Source: Pseudomonas wenzhouensis (GTDB taxonomy: Bacteria > Pseudomonadota > Gammaproteobacteria > Pseudomonadales > Pseudomonadaceae). Taken from it: a stretch of DNA of 64,000 bases. The stretch covers positions 186,001-250,000 of the forward strand of contig NZ_CP072610.1 in assembly GCF_021029445.1 (NCBI RefSeq), read 5' to 3'. Made by a program: the position numbers and the translations under genes. This document shows, piece after piece, positions 9,265 to 18,442 of the stretch. How positions within the stretch are numbered: the first letter of the stretch is position 1; every line of letters begins with the position of its first letter. Under the pieces are notes generated by a model. It worked only from the letters and a program-made list of their open reading frames with translations. It made no database searches and was not told the origin of the DNA.

Positions 9265-9667
9265 TGCGGGTTCCCCTTGATTGTTCTTGTTATCCCGCCG
9301 GCTGAGCCTGCGGCTAAGGGATCGACTGCCATGAGCCTGTACGGCGGAATCACTGTCCGCGGGCCACGCTCGACTGCTGGCGACTGCTGCCGAAACCTCC
9401 CGTGCCAAAGCCCGTCCGGTTCCATCAGGTACTGCCTTTCGAAATCGAGTATAGACAGCGAGGTTTACCTCGCAACGTTCAGACAAAAATGGCTGAAGAC
9501 GCGCAAGCTTTGTCCTAAACCCCACGGCTGATGCGGGGTGTAGCTATTCTGAAACAGTTGGATATAGCGGACTCGCATAAGTATGAAAAAGTTATGACAA
9601 TCGCGTCTTAGCACGCCACAACGGCCGGCTAAGGTTCACGTCCATGTCCAGGCATGTAGGAGTAGTC
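9265..9667. other. Intergenic region upstream of coxB
   Basis: About 400 bases without a convincing gene between divergent coxB and the gene at 9668. It holds a long coxB leader of roughly 180 nt, a predicted promoter with an overlapping palindrome at 9448-9475, a C-rich hairpin-like segment (CCCCACGGCTGATGCGGGG, about 9518-9536) and an AT-rich stretch at 9560-9605 that could hold the promoter of the rightward gene. Confidence 0.5.
9448..9475 (-). promoter_or_regulatory. Predicted promoter of the coxB operon with palindromic operator
   Basis: On the minus strand TTGCGA (9475-9470) and TATACT (9453-9448) stand 16 nt apart, a fair sigma-70-type match. A perfect 7-bp inverted repeat, GCGAGGT-TT-ACCTCGC (9458-9473), covers the -35 end and spacer, so a dimeric regulator could act here. 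Position, about 180 nt before the coxB start, is plausible; activity is inferred. Confidence 0.45.
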
Positions 9668-10309
9668 ATGAACACCGTCGCCATTCGTCAATTGATCGCC
9701 CAGGCGCGCCAGCAGGAACATGGCAGCCAGGCGCTCGCGCGCATGCTGCAGGCTCAGCTGGATGGTCTGCACCCCGCCATCCGCTTGCCGCAGGACGCTG
9801 CCCCGGATGCGCTGACGGCTTTCGTCATCGCCTATATCGAGCAGGTGCCGGATGTGCTCGATGCCGCTGCCAAGGTGGCGCAGGAGGCGGGGATCGAGGC
9901 GGCGGTAAAACCCGTGCTGAAGATCGCCGAGCATTTCTTCCTGCAGCCGCCGGCATTGATGCAAGGCCATGAAGGGCTCGTGGGTCTGCTCGACGAAGCC
10001 TATCTGGCGCATCGCCTGGTGGAGGAGGTCAATGACCGCTACATCGCCCATTTCGGCCAGCCGCTGATCCCGCTGGACACCACGCGTGCCAACCTGATCG
10101 CCCATCAACTGATCGGTGAACCCTTCGCCAACCAGCTCGACGAAGCAGTGCATCACGCCCTGGCCGGCATGCTCGATGACGCCAGCTTCGACCAGTCCTC
10201 GGTGCAGGCCTACCGTGAGCGCCTGGCGGCGCCGGATACCGCATCGGCCTGGCAGCGTTGGCCCTGCCTGTCACAGCAACTGGGCGTGGAACTGCAGCTC
10301 AAGGGCTGA
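9668..10309 (+). CDS. Conserved uncharacterised protein
   Basis: A 213-residue soluble protein that I do not recognise beyond a likeness to hypothetical proteins of Pseudomonas. It is mostly helical, has no signal peptide or membrane segment, and contains ILV-rich amphipathic stretches such as ALTAFVIAYIEQVPDVLDAA. The start MNTVAIRQL is chosen because AGGAG lies 5 nt before it; an ATG 8 codons earlier lacks such a site. Its last 11 bases overlap the end of the convergent AEC transporter gene. No function is proposed. Confidence 0.75.
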   Translation: MNTVAIRQLIAQARQQEHGSQALARMLQAQLDGLHPAIRLPQDAAPDALTAFVIAYIEQVPDVLDAAAKVAQEAGIEAAVKPVLKIAEHFFLQPPALMQGHEGLVGLLDEAYLAHRLVEEVNDRYIAHFGQPLIPLDTTRANLIAHQLIGEPFANQLDEAVHHALAGMLDDASFDQSSVQAYRERLAAPDTASAWQRWPCLSQQLGVELQLKG

Positions 10310-11228
10310 TCGCCAGCAGGATCAGCGACAGGGTCAGCAGCGAACCGAGGGTGGATAACAGGATCGCCCGCGACACCAGCGCCGCCTGGCGCTGGTAATA
10401 CTCGGCCAGCATGAACGGCCCGGTGCCGGTGGGCAGTGCGCTGAGCAGCAAGGCGGCATGCGCCCAGAACGGCGGCAGGTCGAGCAGCACGAAGGCGATG
10501 AACCAGGTCACCAGCGGTTGCAGCACCAGCTTGAGTGCCACCAGCGGCCATACCCCCTCACTCGGCCCACTTTGTCGCTGCGCCAGGAACAAGCCCAGTG
10601 AGACCAGGGCGCAGGGCACCGTAGCGGCGCCGAGCAGGCGCAGGAATTCATCCAGTGCTGCCGGCATTTGCATGCCGCCCACTGCCCAGGCCGCACCGAG
10701 CAGGGGGGCCACCACCAGTGGGTTCTTCAGCAGCGCGGTGACCACCTGCACGATGGCGCCACCCAGCCCCTTCTTGCTATGCAGGCCCACCTCGATGCAT
10801 ACCAGCGCCAGGCCGAACAGCACACAGACCACCAGCAGCGAGGCGATCAATGCCGGCGCCATGCCGTCCTCGCCCAGCACCAGTACGCACAGCGGAATGC
10901 CGATGTAGCCGGTATTGGCATAACCGGCACTGAGCCCGTCGATGCTGGCGTCGACCAGGCTGCCGGTGGTTTTCCAGCGATACGCCAGGGTGAGCAGAAA
11001 CACCGCGAGCATGCCGCCGGTGAAGGCGAGCAGAAAGCCGGGCTGCCAGATCTGCGCCCAGTCGGCCTTGGCCGTGAGGCTGAAGAGCAGGGCCGGCAGG
11101 CCGAGCCAGACCACGAAGCGATTCATTTCCGAGGCGGCGGTCGGCCCCAGGCGATTGCTGCGCCGGCAGATGAAGCCGATCAGAATCAGACCGAAGATCG
11201 GCAACAGGACGTTGAGAACGGTGGACAT
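10299..11228 (-). CDS. AEC family (auxin efflux carrier) transporter
   Basis: A 309-residue membrane protein with about ten helices in the two-times-five AEC arrangement. The Asn/Gly-rich break GYANTGYIGIPL in the middle of the first half is the family signature, and NPLVVAPLLGAAW is typical of the second half. AEC carriers export or exchange small organic acids such as malonate or malate. The gene stands alone, convergent with its right-hand neighbour, so the substrate cannot be deduced. A short tail sequence is shared between the two genes. Confidence 0.88.
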   Translation of the reverse strand: MSTVLNVLLPIFGLILIGFICRRSNRLGPTAASEMNRFVVWLGLPALLFSLTAKADWAQIWQPGFLLAFTGGMLAVFLLTLAYRWKTTGSLVDASIDGLSAGYANTGYIGIPLCVLVLGEDGMAPALIASLLVVCVLFGLALVCIEVGLHSKKGLGGAIVQVVTALLKNPLVVAPLLGAAWAVGGMQMPAALDEFLRLLGAATVPCALVSLGLFLAQRQSGPSEGVWPLVALKLVLQPLVTWFIAFVLLDLPPFWAHAALLLSALPTGTGPFMLAEYYQRQAALVSRAILLSTLGSLLTLSLILLAISP

Positions 11229-11379
11229 CAGGCTACGCCGTCGACAGGAAGAGGCCGAGACTAGGGCGCAGAACCGTGCAGAGCAAGCCGCGCGCTGTGA
11301 TTCCGCAGCGCTCGCAAGCGTCTAGCACTGACCTGCCGGGAAGCACCCGGCGCTGCCGCGAGCCGAAGAGCCAGCCCAA

Positions 11380-11453
11380 AGTCTGCTGCGCGTCGGCCAT
11401 GCTGCGTTAAAAACAGGCTCGGAATGCTCATTTACAGCTTGTAAACTCCGCTT
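11380..11453. repeat. Dispersed repeat, copy 1
   Basis: This stretch matches the end of the window (63927-64000) over about 74 bases with few differences, the shared core being GGAATGCTCATTTACAGC followed by GTAAACTCCGCTT. The repeat probably continues past 11453 towards the glutaminase start, but the second copy is cut off by the window edge. Confidence 0.8.
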
Positions 11454-11512
11454 CCTCGCCTGTCTTTGCCTTGCATGGCTCTAGCTCGCGAGACTTTGAA
11501 CAGGCTCTACGC

Positions 11513-12421
11513 ATGCAAGCGCTGTTGAACGAAATTCTCGATGAAGTCCGCCCGCTGATCGGCCAGGGCAAGGTGGCCAATTACATCCCGGCGCTGGCCA
11601 GCGTGGTGCCCGAGCAACTGGGTATCGCCGTGTACGGCAATGACGGCCAGGTGCATGTCGCTGGCGATGCGCGCACGCCGTTTTCCATCCAGAGCATTTC
11701 CAAGGTGTTCAGCCTGGTCCAGGCCATCGGCCACAGCGGCGAAAGCATCTGGCAGCGCCTCGGCCACGAGCCGTCCGGGCAGCCGTTCAACTCGCTGGTG
11801 CAGCTGGAGTTCGAGCGGGGCAAGCCGCGCAATCCGTTCATCAATGCCGGCGCCCTGGTGATCTGCGACATCAACCAGTCGCGCTATGCCGCACCGGCGC
11901 TGTCGATGCGCGATTTCGTCCGGCGCCTGTCGGGCAATCCGGATGTGACAGTGGACAACCACGTCGCCGAGTCGGAATACCAGCACCGCGCGCGCAATGC
12001 CGCAGCGGCCTACCTGATGCAGTCGTTCGGTAATTTTCATAACGAAGTCGAGGCGGTATTGCGCAGCTATTTCAGTTGCTGCGCGCTGCGCATGAGCTGC
12101 GTCGACCTGGCGCGCGCCTTCGGCTTCCTGGCCAACCAGGGGTTCTGTCAGCACAGCGGCGAGCAGGTGCTGTCGCCCCGCCAGACCAAGCAGATCAACG
12201 CCATCATGGCCACCAGCGGCCTGTATGACGAAGCGGGCAACTTCGCCTACCGCGTTGGCCTGCCGGGCAAGAGCGGTGTGGGCGGCGGCATCGTCGCGGT
12301 CGTCCCCGGGCAGTTCAGTGTGTGCGTGTGGTCACCGGAGTTGAACGCTGCGGGTAACTCCCTGGCCGGGATCAAGGCGCTGGAGCTGCTCAGCGAGCGC
12401 ATCGGCTGGTCGGTGTTTTGA
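11513..12421 (+). CDS. glsA: Glutaminase, serine-dependent beta-lactamase fold family
   Basis: A 302-residue enzyme hydrolysing glutamine to glutamate and ammonia in the cytoplasm. The catalytic Ser-x-x-Lys is Ser61-Ile-Ser-Lys64 in [33 protein letters not shown] and [12 protein letters not shown] are further family blocks. The start [17 protein letters not shown] agrees with the known N-terminus of Pseudomonas glutaminases; the frame stays open 14 codons further back but that part is repeat DNA. No clear Shine-Dalgarno sequence precedes it, which is unusual beside its neighbours. Confidence 0.95.
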   Translation: MQALLNEILDEVRPLIGQGKVANYIPALASVVPEQLGIAVYGNDGQVHVAGDARTPFSIQSISKVFSLVQAIGHSGESIWQRLGHEPSGQPFNSLVQLEFERGKPRNPFINAGALVICDINQSRYAAPALSMRDFVRRLSGNPDVTVDNHVAESEYQHRARNAAAAYLMQSFGNFHNEVEAVLRSYFSCCALRMSCVDLARAFGFLANQGFCQHSGEQVLSPRQTKQINAIMATSGLYDEAGNFAYRVGLPGKSGVGGGIVAVVPGQFSVCVWSPELNAAGNSLAGIKALELLSERIGWSVF

Positions 12422-12495
12422 GCCGCGCATAAGTGCTGCTGCGCACGGCGCGCCCTGTCGGGCGGCCAATCGCCGCCCGCACGTGATGCGAGGCC

Positions 12496-12939
12496 TTACA
12501 ACAGCTTGCGGTATTGCACGAAGCCCGAGCGCTCACCGATGCGCTCGTACAGCAGCTTGGCCTGGCTGTTGGTCTCGTGCGTTAGCCAGTGCACCCGTGA
12601 ACAGCCGGCAGCACGCGCCTGCTCGTAGACATGCTGAATCAGCTGACGACCAACGCCGCCACTGCGCTGGCCCTTGGCGACGAACAGGTCCTGCAGGTAG
12701 CAATAGTCGCCGGTGGTCCAGGTCGAGCGGTGGATGACCCAGTGCACCAGGCCAATGGCCTGGTCACCCTGCCAGGCCAGGGCGGCACCCATGGGTTCGG
12801 CGGGGTCGAGAAAGCGCTGCCAGGTGACGGCGCCGGTCTCGGCGGGTATCTCGGTCATGTAAAAGCGCTGGTAGCCCTGCCACAAGGGCAGCCAGGCGGC
12901 ATGATCGGCAGCGACTACAGGGCGAATGTCGATACTCAT
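12496..12939 (-). CDS. GNAT family N-acetyltransferase
   Basis: A 147-residue single-domain acetyltransferase. The acetyl-CoA pyrophosphate loop is Q91-R-S-G-G-V-G97 in KGQRSGGVGRQL, preceded by the beta-4 strand YCYLQDLFV. The C-terminal NSQAKLLYERIGER-GFVQYRK is the usual motif B and end of the fold. The substrate is unknown. It lies 27 nt downstream of the asparaginase gene on the same strand and might share its transcript. Confidence 0.9.
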   Translation of the reverse strand: MSIDIRPVVAADHAAWLPLWQGYQRFYMTEIPAETGAVTWQRFLDPAEPMGAALAWQGDQAIGLVHWVIHRSTWTTGDYCYLQDLFVAKGQRSGGVGRQLIQHVYEQARAAGCSRVHWLTHETNSQAKLLYERIGERSGFVQYRKLL

Positions 12940-12966
12940 CGTCCTTCCTCTGTTTGGGCAGGTGGA

Positions 12967-13956
12967 TCAGTCGCTCATCTCACCACAGAGATCGCGCGCC
13001 AGCCAGTACTCCACCTCGGCCTGCGTCAATCCGGCACCGAGCAGGGCGAACAGCTTGCCCAGCGCCGCCTCGCGGGTCATGCCACCGCAGGAGACCAGGC
13101 CGACCTCGGCCAGACGGCTGCCGGCGGCGTACACGCCGAACTGCACGTGGCCTTGCGGGCACTGGCTGATCGCCGCCAGCACCACGCCGCGCTGGTGCGC
13201 CTCACGCAGCACGCTCATCAAGTGCGCGTCACCGGCCGGGCCGGTGCCGCTGCCGTAGCACTCCAGCAACAGCCCCTGCACGCCGCTGGCCAGCAGGGCG
13301 TGCAGATGCCCGGCCTGCATGGCCGGATGCAGCGGCAACACGGCAAGGTTCACGGCCTTGCGTGCCTGGCGATAGTCGATCCGTGCAGTGACCTCTGCCC
13401 GCTCGGCCTGACGCTGACGCGGCAGCACCTGGAAGGCATCGAAGGCATCGCTGCGCAGCTTCGAGCAACGCGCGCCATGCAGCAGTTGGCTGTTGAAGTA
13501 CAGGTGCACGCCTGGCGCCACACCGCGATGCAGCGCGCGCATGGCGCCGAACAGGTTGGGCCAGGCATCGCCACCGGCCACGCCGGCCGGCTGCATGGCG
13601 CCGGTCAGCACCACCGGCACGTCGAGGCCGAGGAGCAAAAAACTCAGCGCCGCGGCGCTGTAGGCCAGGGTGTCGGTGCCGTGCAGCACCAGCACGGCAT
13701 CGTGGCCGTGGTGCTGCACGGCACTGACGATTTCGTCGCGCAGCGTCAGCCAGTGGCCGGTGTTCATGTTGGCGCTGTCGATCAGCGGCAGCAGCTCGCG
13801 AAAGCTCCACTGCGGCAGCTCGCTGGCGTTCTCGCTGGCTTGCTGAGTGCGCATACGCGCCTCGAAACCCGAGGCGGGTGCCAGGCCATCTGCGCTCATT
13901 TGCATGCCGATGGTGCCGCCGGTGTACAGCACCAGGAGTTTTTCTGGGGTCGCCAT
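12967..13956 (-). CDS. Asparaginase, type I (cytoplasmic-like)
   Basis: A 329-residue amidohydrolase converting asparagine to aspartate and ammonia. Both catalytic triads are present: Thr12 in LYTGGTIGM and Thr94-Asp95 in LHGTDTLAYS; a Lys is not visible at the usual point after the second block, where QPAGVAGGD follows. No signal peptide is seen, so it should be cytoplasmic and of type I. Neighbouring glutaminase, alanine/glycine symporter and aspartase genes make this a region of amino-acid amide use feeding aspartate and fumarate. Confidence 0.92.
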   Translation of the reverse strand: MATPEKLLVLYTGGTIGMQMSADGLAPASGFEARMRTQQASENASELPQWSFRELLPLIDSANMNTGHWLTLRDEIVSAVQHHGHDAVLVLHGTDTLAYSAAALSFLLLGLDVPVVLTGAMQPAGVAGGDAWPNLFGAMRALHRGVAPGVHLYFNSQLLHGARCSKLRSDAFDAFQVLPRQRQAERAEVTARIDYRQARKAVNLAVLPLHPAMQAGHLHALLASGVQGLLLECYGSGTGPAGDAHLMSVLREAHQRGVVLAAISQCPQGHVQFGVYAAGSRLAEVGLVSCGGMTREAALGKLFALLGAGLTQAEVEYWLARDLCGEMSD

Positions 13957-13982
13957 GGGCTCTCCTCGGGAAATGCGGGCGA

Positions 13983-14010
13983 TAAAAAAGGGGGCAGCGC
14001 CCCCTTCTTC
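13983..14010 (-). terminator. Terminator of the AGCS symporter gene
   Basis: Read on the minus strand, stem GGGGGC-GCT-GCCCCC (14004-13990) is followed by six T residues. It lies just after the symporter stop and separates it from the asparaginase gene. Confidence 0.9.
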
Positions 14011-14022
14011 GAGCAGGGGCTA

Positions 14023-15462
14023 TCAGCGCTGGTAAACGCGATCACCCAGTTCGGCGTGGGTTACCGGAGCATCTGCCGGAGCCTGCCAGGCCTTGGGATC
14101 GAGATCCAGGTCGGCGAACTTCTGCGGATCGAACACCGGCGACTCGACCCCGGCCTTGATCTGAGCATCGTAGTCGCGCATCAGGCGCAGGCCCACCTTG
14201 AACAGCAGTGCCAGGGCAATCAGGTTGCAGATCGCCAGCAGGCCCATGGTCACGTCGGCGAAGGCGAATACGGTGCCCAGATCCTGCACCGAGCCCCACA
14301 ACACCAGGGCCACCACCAGCACGCGGTAGATCACCACCGGGCCACGTTTCTGGCTGAAGAAGCCCAGGGCGTTTTCACCCAGGTAGTAGTTGTAGATCAG
14401 GGTGGTGAAGACGAACAGCAGCAGGGCGATGCTGACGAACACCCGGCCCCACTCGCCGACTTCGGCCGCCAGGGCGGTCTGGGTCAGGACGACACCGGCC
14501 ATTTCGCTGCCCGGCTGGTAAACCCCGGAGAGCAGGATGATCAGCGCGGTGCTGGTGCACACCAGCAGGGTGTCGATGAATACGCTCAGCGCCTGCACGA
14601 TGCCCTGCGCCGCCGGGTGCTTGACCTCGGCCACCGCCGCCACGTTCGGCGCGCTGCCCAGACCGGCTTCGTTGGAGAACAGGCCGCGCTTGACGCCCAT
14701 CATGATGGCCGCGCCGATGCCGCCGGCAAAGGCCGGCTCCAGGCCGAAGGCCGCTTTGAAGATCATGGCGAAGGTAGCCGGCACCTCACTCAGGTTCATG
14801 CCGATCACCACCAGCGCCATACCGATGTAGGAGAACGCCATGATCGGCACCAGCACGTCGGCCATGCTGGCGATGCGCTTGATGCCGCCGAAGATGATCA
14901 CGCCGATCACCCCGGTCAGGATCAGGCCGCTGACGATGGTCGGCAGGCCGAAGGTGTCATGCAGCGAGCTGGCCACGGTGAACGACTGCACAGCGTTGAA
15001 GCCAAAGCCGAAGGTCACCAGCAGCAGGATCGACACGACGATACCCAGCCAGCGCTGGCCGAGGCCGTGCTGGATGTAGAAAGCCGGGCCGCCCCGGTAG
15101 GTGCCATCCGGTTCACGACGCTTGTACAGCTGCGCCAGGGAACACTCGAAGTAGCTGGTGGCCATGCCGACCAGCGCCACGACCCACATCCAGAAGATGG
15201 CGCCCGGGCCACCGAGCATGATTGCCACGGATACACCGGCGATGTTGCCGGCGCCGACGCGGCCTGCCACCGACAGCATCAGTGCCTGGAACGAGCTGAG
15301 CTGACCCGGCTGGCGTTTGAACGCCTCACCGAAGATGCGGAACATGCTGCTGAAGTAGCGAAACTGGACGAAACGCGAGGCGACGGTGAAGTACAGACCA
15401 AGGCCGATCAGCATCACGATCAGCAGCTTGCTCCAGATGAAGTCATTGAGAAGATCGAGCAT
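14023..15462 (-). CDS. Sodium:alanine/glycine symporter (AGCS family)
   Basis: A 479-residue transporter with about eleven helices that takes up alanine or glycine with sodium. The AGCS signature GGPGAIFWMWVVALVGM (residues about 84-100) and RVGAGNIAGVSVAI before it are intact, as is SNEAGLGSAPN, a conserved loop in the middle. The gene has its own terminator and diverges from an XRE-type regulator gene 160 nt away, which may control it. Substrate choice between alanine and glycine cannot be read. Confidence 0.94.
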   Translation of the reverse strand: MLDLLNDFIWSKLLIVMLIGLGLYFTVASRFVQFRYFSSMFRIFGEAFKRQPGQLSSFQALMLSVAGRVGAGNIAGVSVAIMLGGPGAIFWMWVVALVGMATSYFECSLAQLYKRREPDGTYRGGPAFYIQHGLGQRWLGIVVSILLLVTFGFGFNAVQSFTVASSLHDTFGLPTIVSGLILTGVIGVIIFGGIKRIASMADVLVPIMAFSYIGMALVVIGMNLSEVPATFAMIFKAAFGLEPAFAGGIGAAIMMGVKRGLFSNEAGLGSAPNVAAVAEVKHPAAQGIVQALSVFIDTLLVCTSTALIILLSGVYQPGSEMAGVVLTQTALAAEVGEWGRVFVSIALLLFVFTTLIYNYYLGENALGFFSQKRGPVVIYRVLVVALVLWGSVQDLGTVFAFADVTMGLLAICNLIALALLFKVGLRLMRDYDAQIKAGVESPVFDPQKFADLDLDPKAWQAPADAPVTHAELGDRVYQR

Positions 15463-15622
15463 GGAGGCTTTCTCTCTTGTTGTTCTGAATGGGAATACGC
15501 CGCTGTGGGCGGATTGCGGAATAGTTCGTGATAGAGGCCTCGCCGGACAATTTCGCAGGTCGCGGCAAGCTGATGCGAGTTGATGCTAGAATCGCGTCAT
15601 TCGCATCATCCGGAGCGGTCAT

Positions 15623-16441
15623 ATGTCCGATTCCCTCGGCAGCAACCTGAAACTGCTCTGCAGCCACTACCGCTCGATTGCCGAGGTGTGTCGCAAGCTG
15701 TCGATCAACCGTGCGCAGTTCAACCGCTACCTGGCCGGGCAAAGTCGGCCGACCACGCACAACCTCAAACGCATCTGCGATTTCTTCGGCGTTGAGCCCT
15801 TCGAGCTGGCCATGCCGGCCGAGCAGTTCACCCGCCTGATTGGTGCACGCAGCGGCGCCGCGCAACCGCACGGCGGCAGCGACCCGTTGCTGGAGCTGCT
15901 CGCCCCGTTGCGCCGTCAGGCCAGCCCGATGGAGCGCTATTGCGGCTACTACTTCGAGTACTCCAACTGCATGTCGGTACCGGGGCATGTGTTGCTGTCA
16001 CTGGTGCACCTGCGCGAAGAGCGCGGCAACTACCTGTTCGAGCGCCAGGAACGCCAGGAGCGCCAGGAACCCACGCGTGGCGGCAGTGAGGACTGGGTGC
16101 GTTGTCGCTACCTGGGCACGGCGTTCTTCCTGCAGGATCGCCTGTTTCTGGTGGACTACGAGTCGCTCACCGGCAACGAGATGAGCCAGACCATCCTCAT
16201 CCCCAGCTTCAAGAGCCGCATCATCCGCCTCAACGGCATCAAGACCGGCGTCTCCAGCGGCGACCGGCGCACGCCGGCCTGCACCCGCGTGGTCTGGCAG
16301 TACCTGGGCAACGAGATCAACCGGGTTAACGCCTATCGCCAACTGATGCTCTACTCCCCCGACGACCCACGCATCGACGACGACATTCGTCAGCGCCTGG
16401 GCGGCGCGCAGCTGCGGGGTGGATTGTTCGAGATGGAGTGA
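15623..16441 (+). CDS. XRE-type helix-turn-helix transcriptional regulator
   Basis: A 272-residue protein with an N-terminal Cro/C1-like domain (about residues 14-60): VCRKLSINRAQFNRYLAGQSRPTTHNLKRI in outline, split here by the turn after NRAQ. The remaining 200 residues form an unassigned effector or oligomerisation domain with a Tyr-rich start (YCGYYFEYSN) and a repeated RQERQE segment. GGAG lies 8 nt before ATG. Divergence from the AGCS symporter gene suggests local control of amino-acid uptake, but this is inference. Confidence 0.85.
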   Translation: MSDSLGSNLKLLCSHYRSIAEVCRKLSINRAQFNRYLAGQSRPTTHNLKRICDFFGVEPFELAMPAEQFTRLIGARSGAAQPHGGSDPLLELLAPLRRQASPMERYCGYYFEYSNCMSVPGHVLLSLVHLREERGNYLFERQERQERQEPTRGGSEDWVRCRYLGTAFFLQDRLFLVDYESLTGNEMSQTILIPSFKSRIIRLNGIKTGVSSGDRRTPACTRVVWQYLGNEINRVNAYRQLMLYSPDDPRIDDDIRQRLGGAQLRGGLFEME

Positions 16442-16631
16442 GGCCTGCGGCGTTTGCCTTCGCGCAGGCCATGCATCGTCTGTGCAGTCAGCTCGCGATC
16501 ATGCGGATTGGCGGCCGCCGCAATGCCCTTGGCGCAGATCGTCCAGACGGTGCCGGGGCTATGCCGGGTGCGGGCGCTGAAAGCCGGTCGAGCGGCGGTG
16601 TACCCGCCGGCAGCTTTTCCCGAGTGGCAGG

Positions 16632-16660
16632 TCAAAAAAAGGGATGGCCGAGCCATCCCT
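16632..16660 (-). terminator. Terminator of the aspA transcript
   Basis: On the minus strand a perfect 9-bp stem AGGGATGGC / GCCATCCCT with loop TCG runs straight into seven T residues. It lies about 40 nt after the small gene that follows aspA, so both genes share this end. Confidence 0.93.
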
Positions 16661-16697
16661 GAAGATCGAGGCTGGTGATGCCTCCTATGAAAGACGC

Positions 16698-16826
16698 TCA
16701 GCTGCGTTGACGGGCTGGTGCCTGGCTCGCGCCAGTGTAGAAACCCGCCAGGCCCGGCCAGAAGCGACGCGGCGGATGCAGGGTGCGGAACAGGAACTTG
16801 ACGCTGGGGGGCTGTGACGGTTGCAT
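16698..16826 (-). CDS. Small protein (42 aa) downstream of aspA
   Basis: A short open frame of 42 residues beginning MQPSQPPSVKFLFRTLHPPR and ending in GASQAPARQRS. It has a GGAG site 6 nt before its ATG, starts 12 nt after the aspA stop and ends shortly before the shared terminator. These three facts favour a real gene. The product is basic and rich in Pro and Arg with an aromatic centre (RFWPGLAGFYTG) and no membrane helix. I do not recognise a family; function unknown. Confidence 0.6.
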   Translation of the reverse strand: MQPSQPPSVKFLFRTLHPPRRFWPGLAGFYTGASQAPARQRS

Positions 16827-16838
16827 GGTCGTTCTCCG

Positions 16839-18263
16839 TTACTGCTGCAGGGGCACGAGGCGTGGGGCGATCATGTTCTCGGGGCGCAGGATGTCAGCCA
16901 GGGTGGCCTCATCCAGCAACTGCTCCTCGCGCACCAGTTCCAGCACGCCGCGCCCGCTTTCCAGGGCGACCTTGGCGATGCGCGTGGCGTTCTCGTAGCC
17001 GATGTAAGGGTTCAGCGCGGTGATCAGGCCGATGGAGTTTTCCATCAGTTCGCGGCAGCGCGCTTCGTTGGCGGTGATGCCGTCGATGCACAGCTCGCGC
17101 AGCATGTCCATGGCGCGGGTCAGCAGGCGGATCGAGTCGAAGATCTTGTAGGCGATCAGCGGCTCCATCACGTTCAACTGCAGCTGGCCGCCTTCGGCCG
17201 CCATGGTCAGCGCCAGGTCGTTGCCGATCACTTCGAAGGCCACCTGGTTGACCGCCTCGGGGATCACCGGATTGACCTTACCCGGCATGATCGAGCTACC
17301 CGGCTGACGCGGTGGCAGGTTGATTTCGTTGATGCCGGTACGCGGGCCGCTGGACAGCAGGCGCAGGTCGTTGCAGATCTTCGACAGCTTCACCGCGGTA
17401 CGCTTGAGCATGCCGGAGAACAGCACGAAGGCGCCCATGTCGCTGGTGGCTTCGATCAGGTCGGCCGCCGGCCTGAGCGGATGACCGCTGATCACGCTCA
17501 GGCGCTTGACCGCCAGGGCCTGGTATTTCGGGTCGGCGTTGATGCCGGTACCGATGGCGGTGCCGCCCAGGTTGACCTCGGTGAGTAGCGCCGGGGCGAG
17601 CATCTTCAGGTGCTGCAGGTCTTCGCCCAGGGTGGTGGCGAAGGCGTGGAATTCCTGACCCAGAGTCATCGGCACGGCGTCCTGCAACTGGGTGCGGCCC
17701 ATCTTCAGTACGTGGCCGAACTCCAGACCTTTGGAAGCGAACGACTGGATCAGCTTGTCCAGCGCACTCAGCAGGCTGTCATGGCCGAGCAGCAGGCCCA
17801 GGCGAATGGCAGTCGGGTAGGCGTCGTTGGTCGACTGCGCCATGTTCACATCGTTGTTCGGGTGTAGGTGCTGGTACTGGCCTTTCTCAAAGCCCATGGC
17901 CTCCAGCGCGATGTTGGCGATGACCTCGTTGGCGTTCATGTTGGTCGAGGTGCCGGCGCCGCCCTGGATCATGTCGACCACGAACTGCTCGTGGAACTCG
18001 CCCTGAATGATGCGTGCGCAGGCGGTGCTGATTGCCGTGTGCTTGGCGGCGGACAGATGGCCCAGCTCGCGGTTGGCGTCCGCCGAGGCCTGCTTGACCA
18101 TGGCCAGGCCGATTACCAGCTTCGGGTAATGCGACAGCGGCACACCGGACAGGCGGAAGTTCTGCACGGCGCGCAGGGTCTGGATACCGTAATAGGCATC
18201 GGCAGGGACTTCGAGTGTGCCAAGCAGGTCTTTTTCGACACGGAAGGATGCAGCAGCGGACAT
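16839..18263 (-). CDS. aspA: Aspartate ammonia-lyase (aspartase)
   Basis: A 474-residue member of the aspartase/fumarase superfamily that deaminates aspartate to fumarate and ammonia. The signature loop GSSIMPGKVNP lies at residues 322-332 and contains the catalytic Ser; GAGTSTNMNANEVIAN (102-117) and HPNNDVNMAQSTND (134-147) are the other two conserved regions. KVNPVIPEAVNQ and the Thr-Ser-Thr loop support aspartase over fumarase, where KVNPTQCEA would be expected. It diverges from a LysR gene and is followed by a small coding frame and terminator. Confidence 0.95.
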   Translation of the reverse strand: MSAAASFRVEKDLLGTLEVPADAYYGIQTLRAVQNFRLSGVPLSHYPKLVIGLAMVKQASADANRELGHLSAAKHTAISTACARIIQGEFHEQFVVDMIQGGAGTSTNMNANEVIANIALEAMGFEKGQYQHLHPNNDVNMAQSTNDAYPTAIRLGLLLGHDSLLSALDKLIQSFASKGLEFGHVLKMGRTQLQDAVPMTLGQEFHAFATTLGEDLQHLKMLAPALLTEVNLGGTAIGTGINADPKYQALAVKRLSVISGHPLRPAADLIEATSDMGAFVLFSGMLKRTAVKLSKICNDLRLLSSGPRTGINEINLPPRQPGSSIMPGKVNPVIPEAVNQVAFEVIGNDLALTMAAEGGQLQLNVMEPLIAYKIFDSIRLLTRAMDMLRELCIDGITANEARCRELMENSIGLITALNPYIGYENATRIAKVALESGRGVLELVREEQLLDEATLADILRPENMIAPRLVPLQQ

Positions 18264-18349
18264 GATGGAGATGACTCTCGGGAAGTGCGGCAGGTGCCGC
18301 GATACCTATAGATTAAGGATTTCACTCCTTTGGTGGCCAATGCTGTTGT

Positions 18350-18377
18350 TTGCTGTCCTATGCACAATCGGCATAAT
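18350..18377 (+). promoter_or_regulatory. Possible promoter of the LysR gene beside aspA
   Basis: TTGCTG (18350-18355) and CATAAT (18372-18377) are 16 nt apart in the divergent gap between aspA and the LysR gene. A weak but reasonable sigma-70-type match, about 65 nt before the chosen start. Confidence 0.35.
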
Positions 18378-18442
18378 GTTGATGTGACCGCAGAATTGCA
18401 CCAAACGTGTGCATGGCGCCGGCATGAGTGGAGGATGTCCCT

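Noticed and set aside
12631..15531. A 966-codon rightward open frame opposite the asparaginase and AGCS genes
   Set aside because: It lies antisense to two well-recognised genes, and its translation is a low-complexity His/Gln/Arg-rich string typical of the shadow frame in GC-rich DNA.
16438..16662. Short rightward frame after the XRE regulator gene
   Set aside because: It runs over the aspA terminator, has no ribosome site, and its translation is Ala/Gly/Arg-rich without family likeness.
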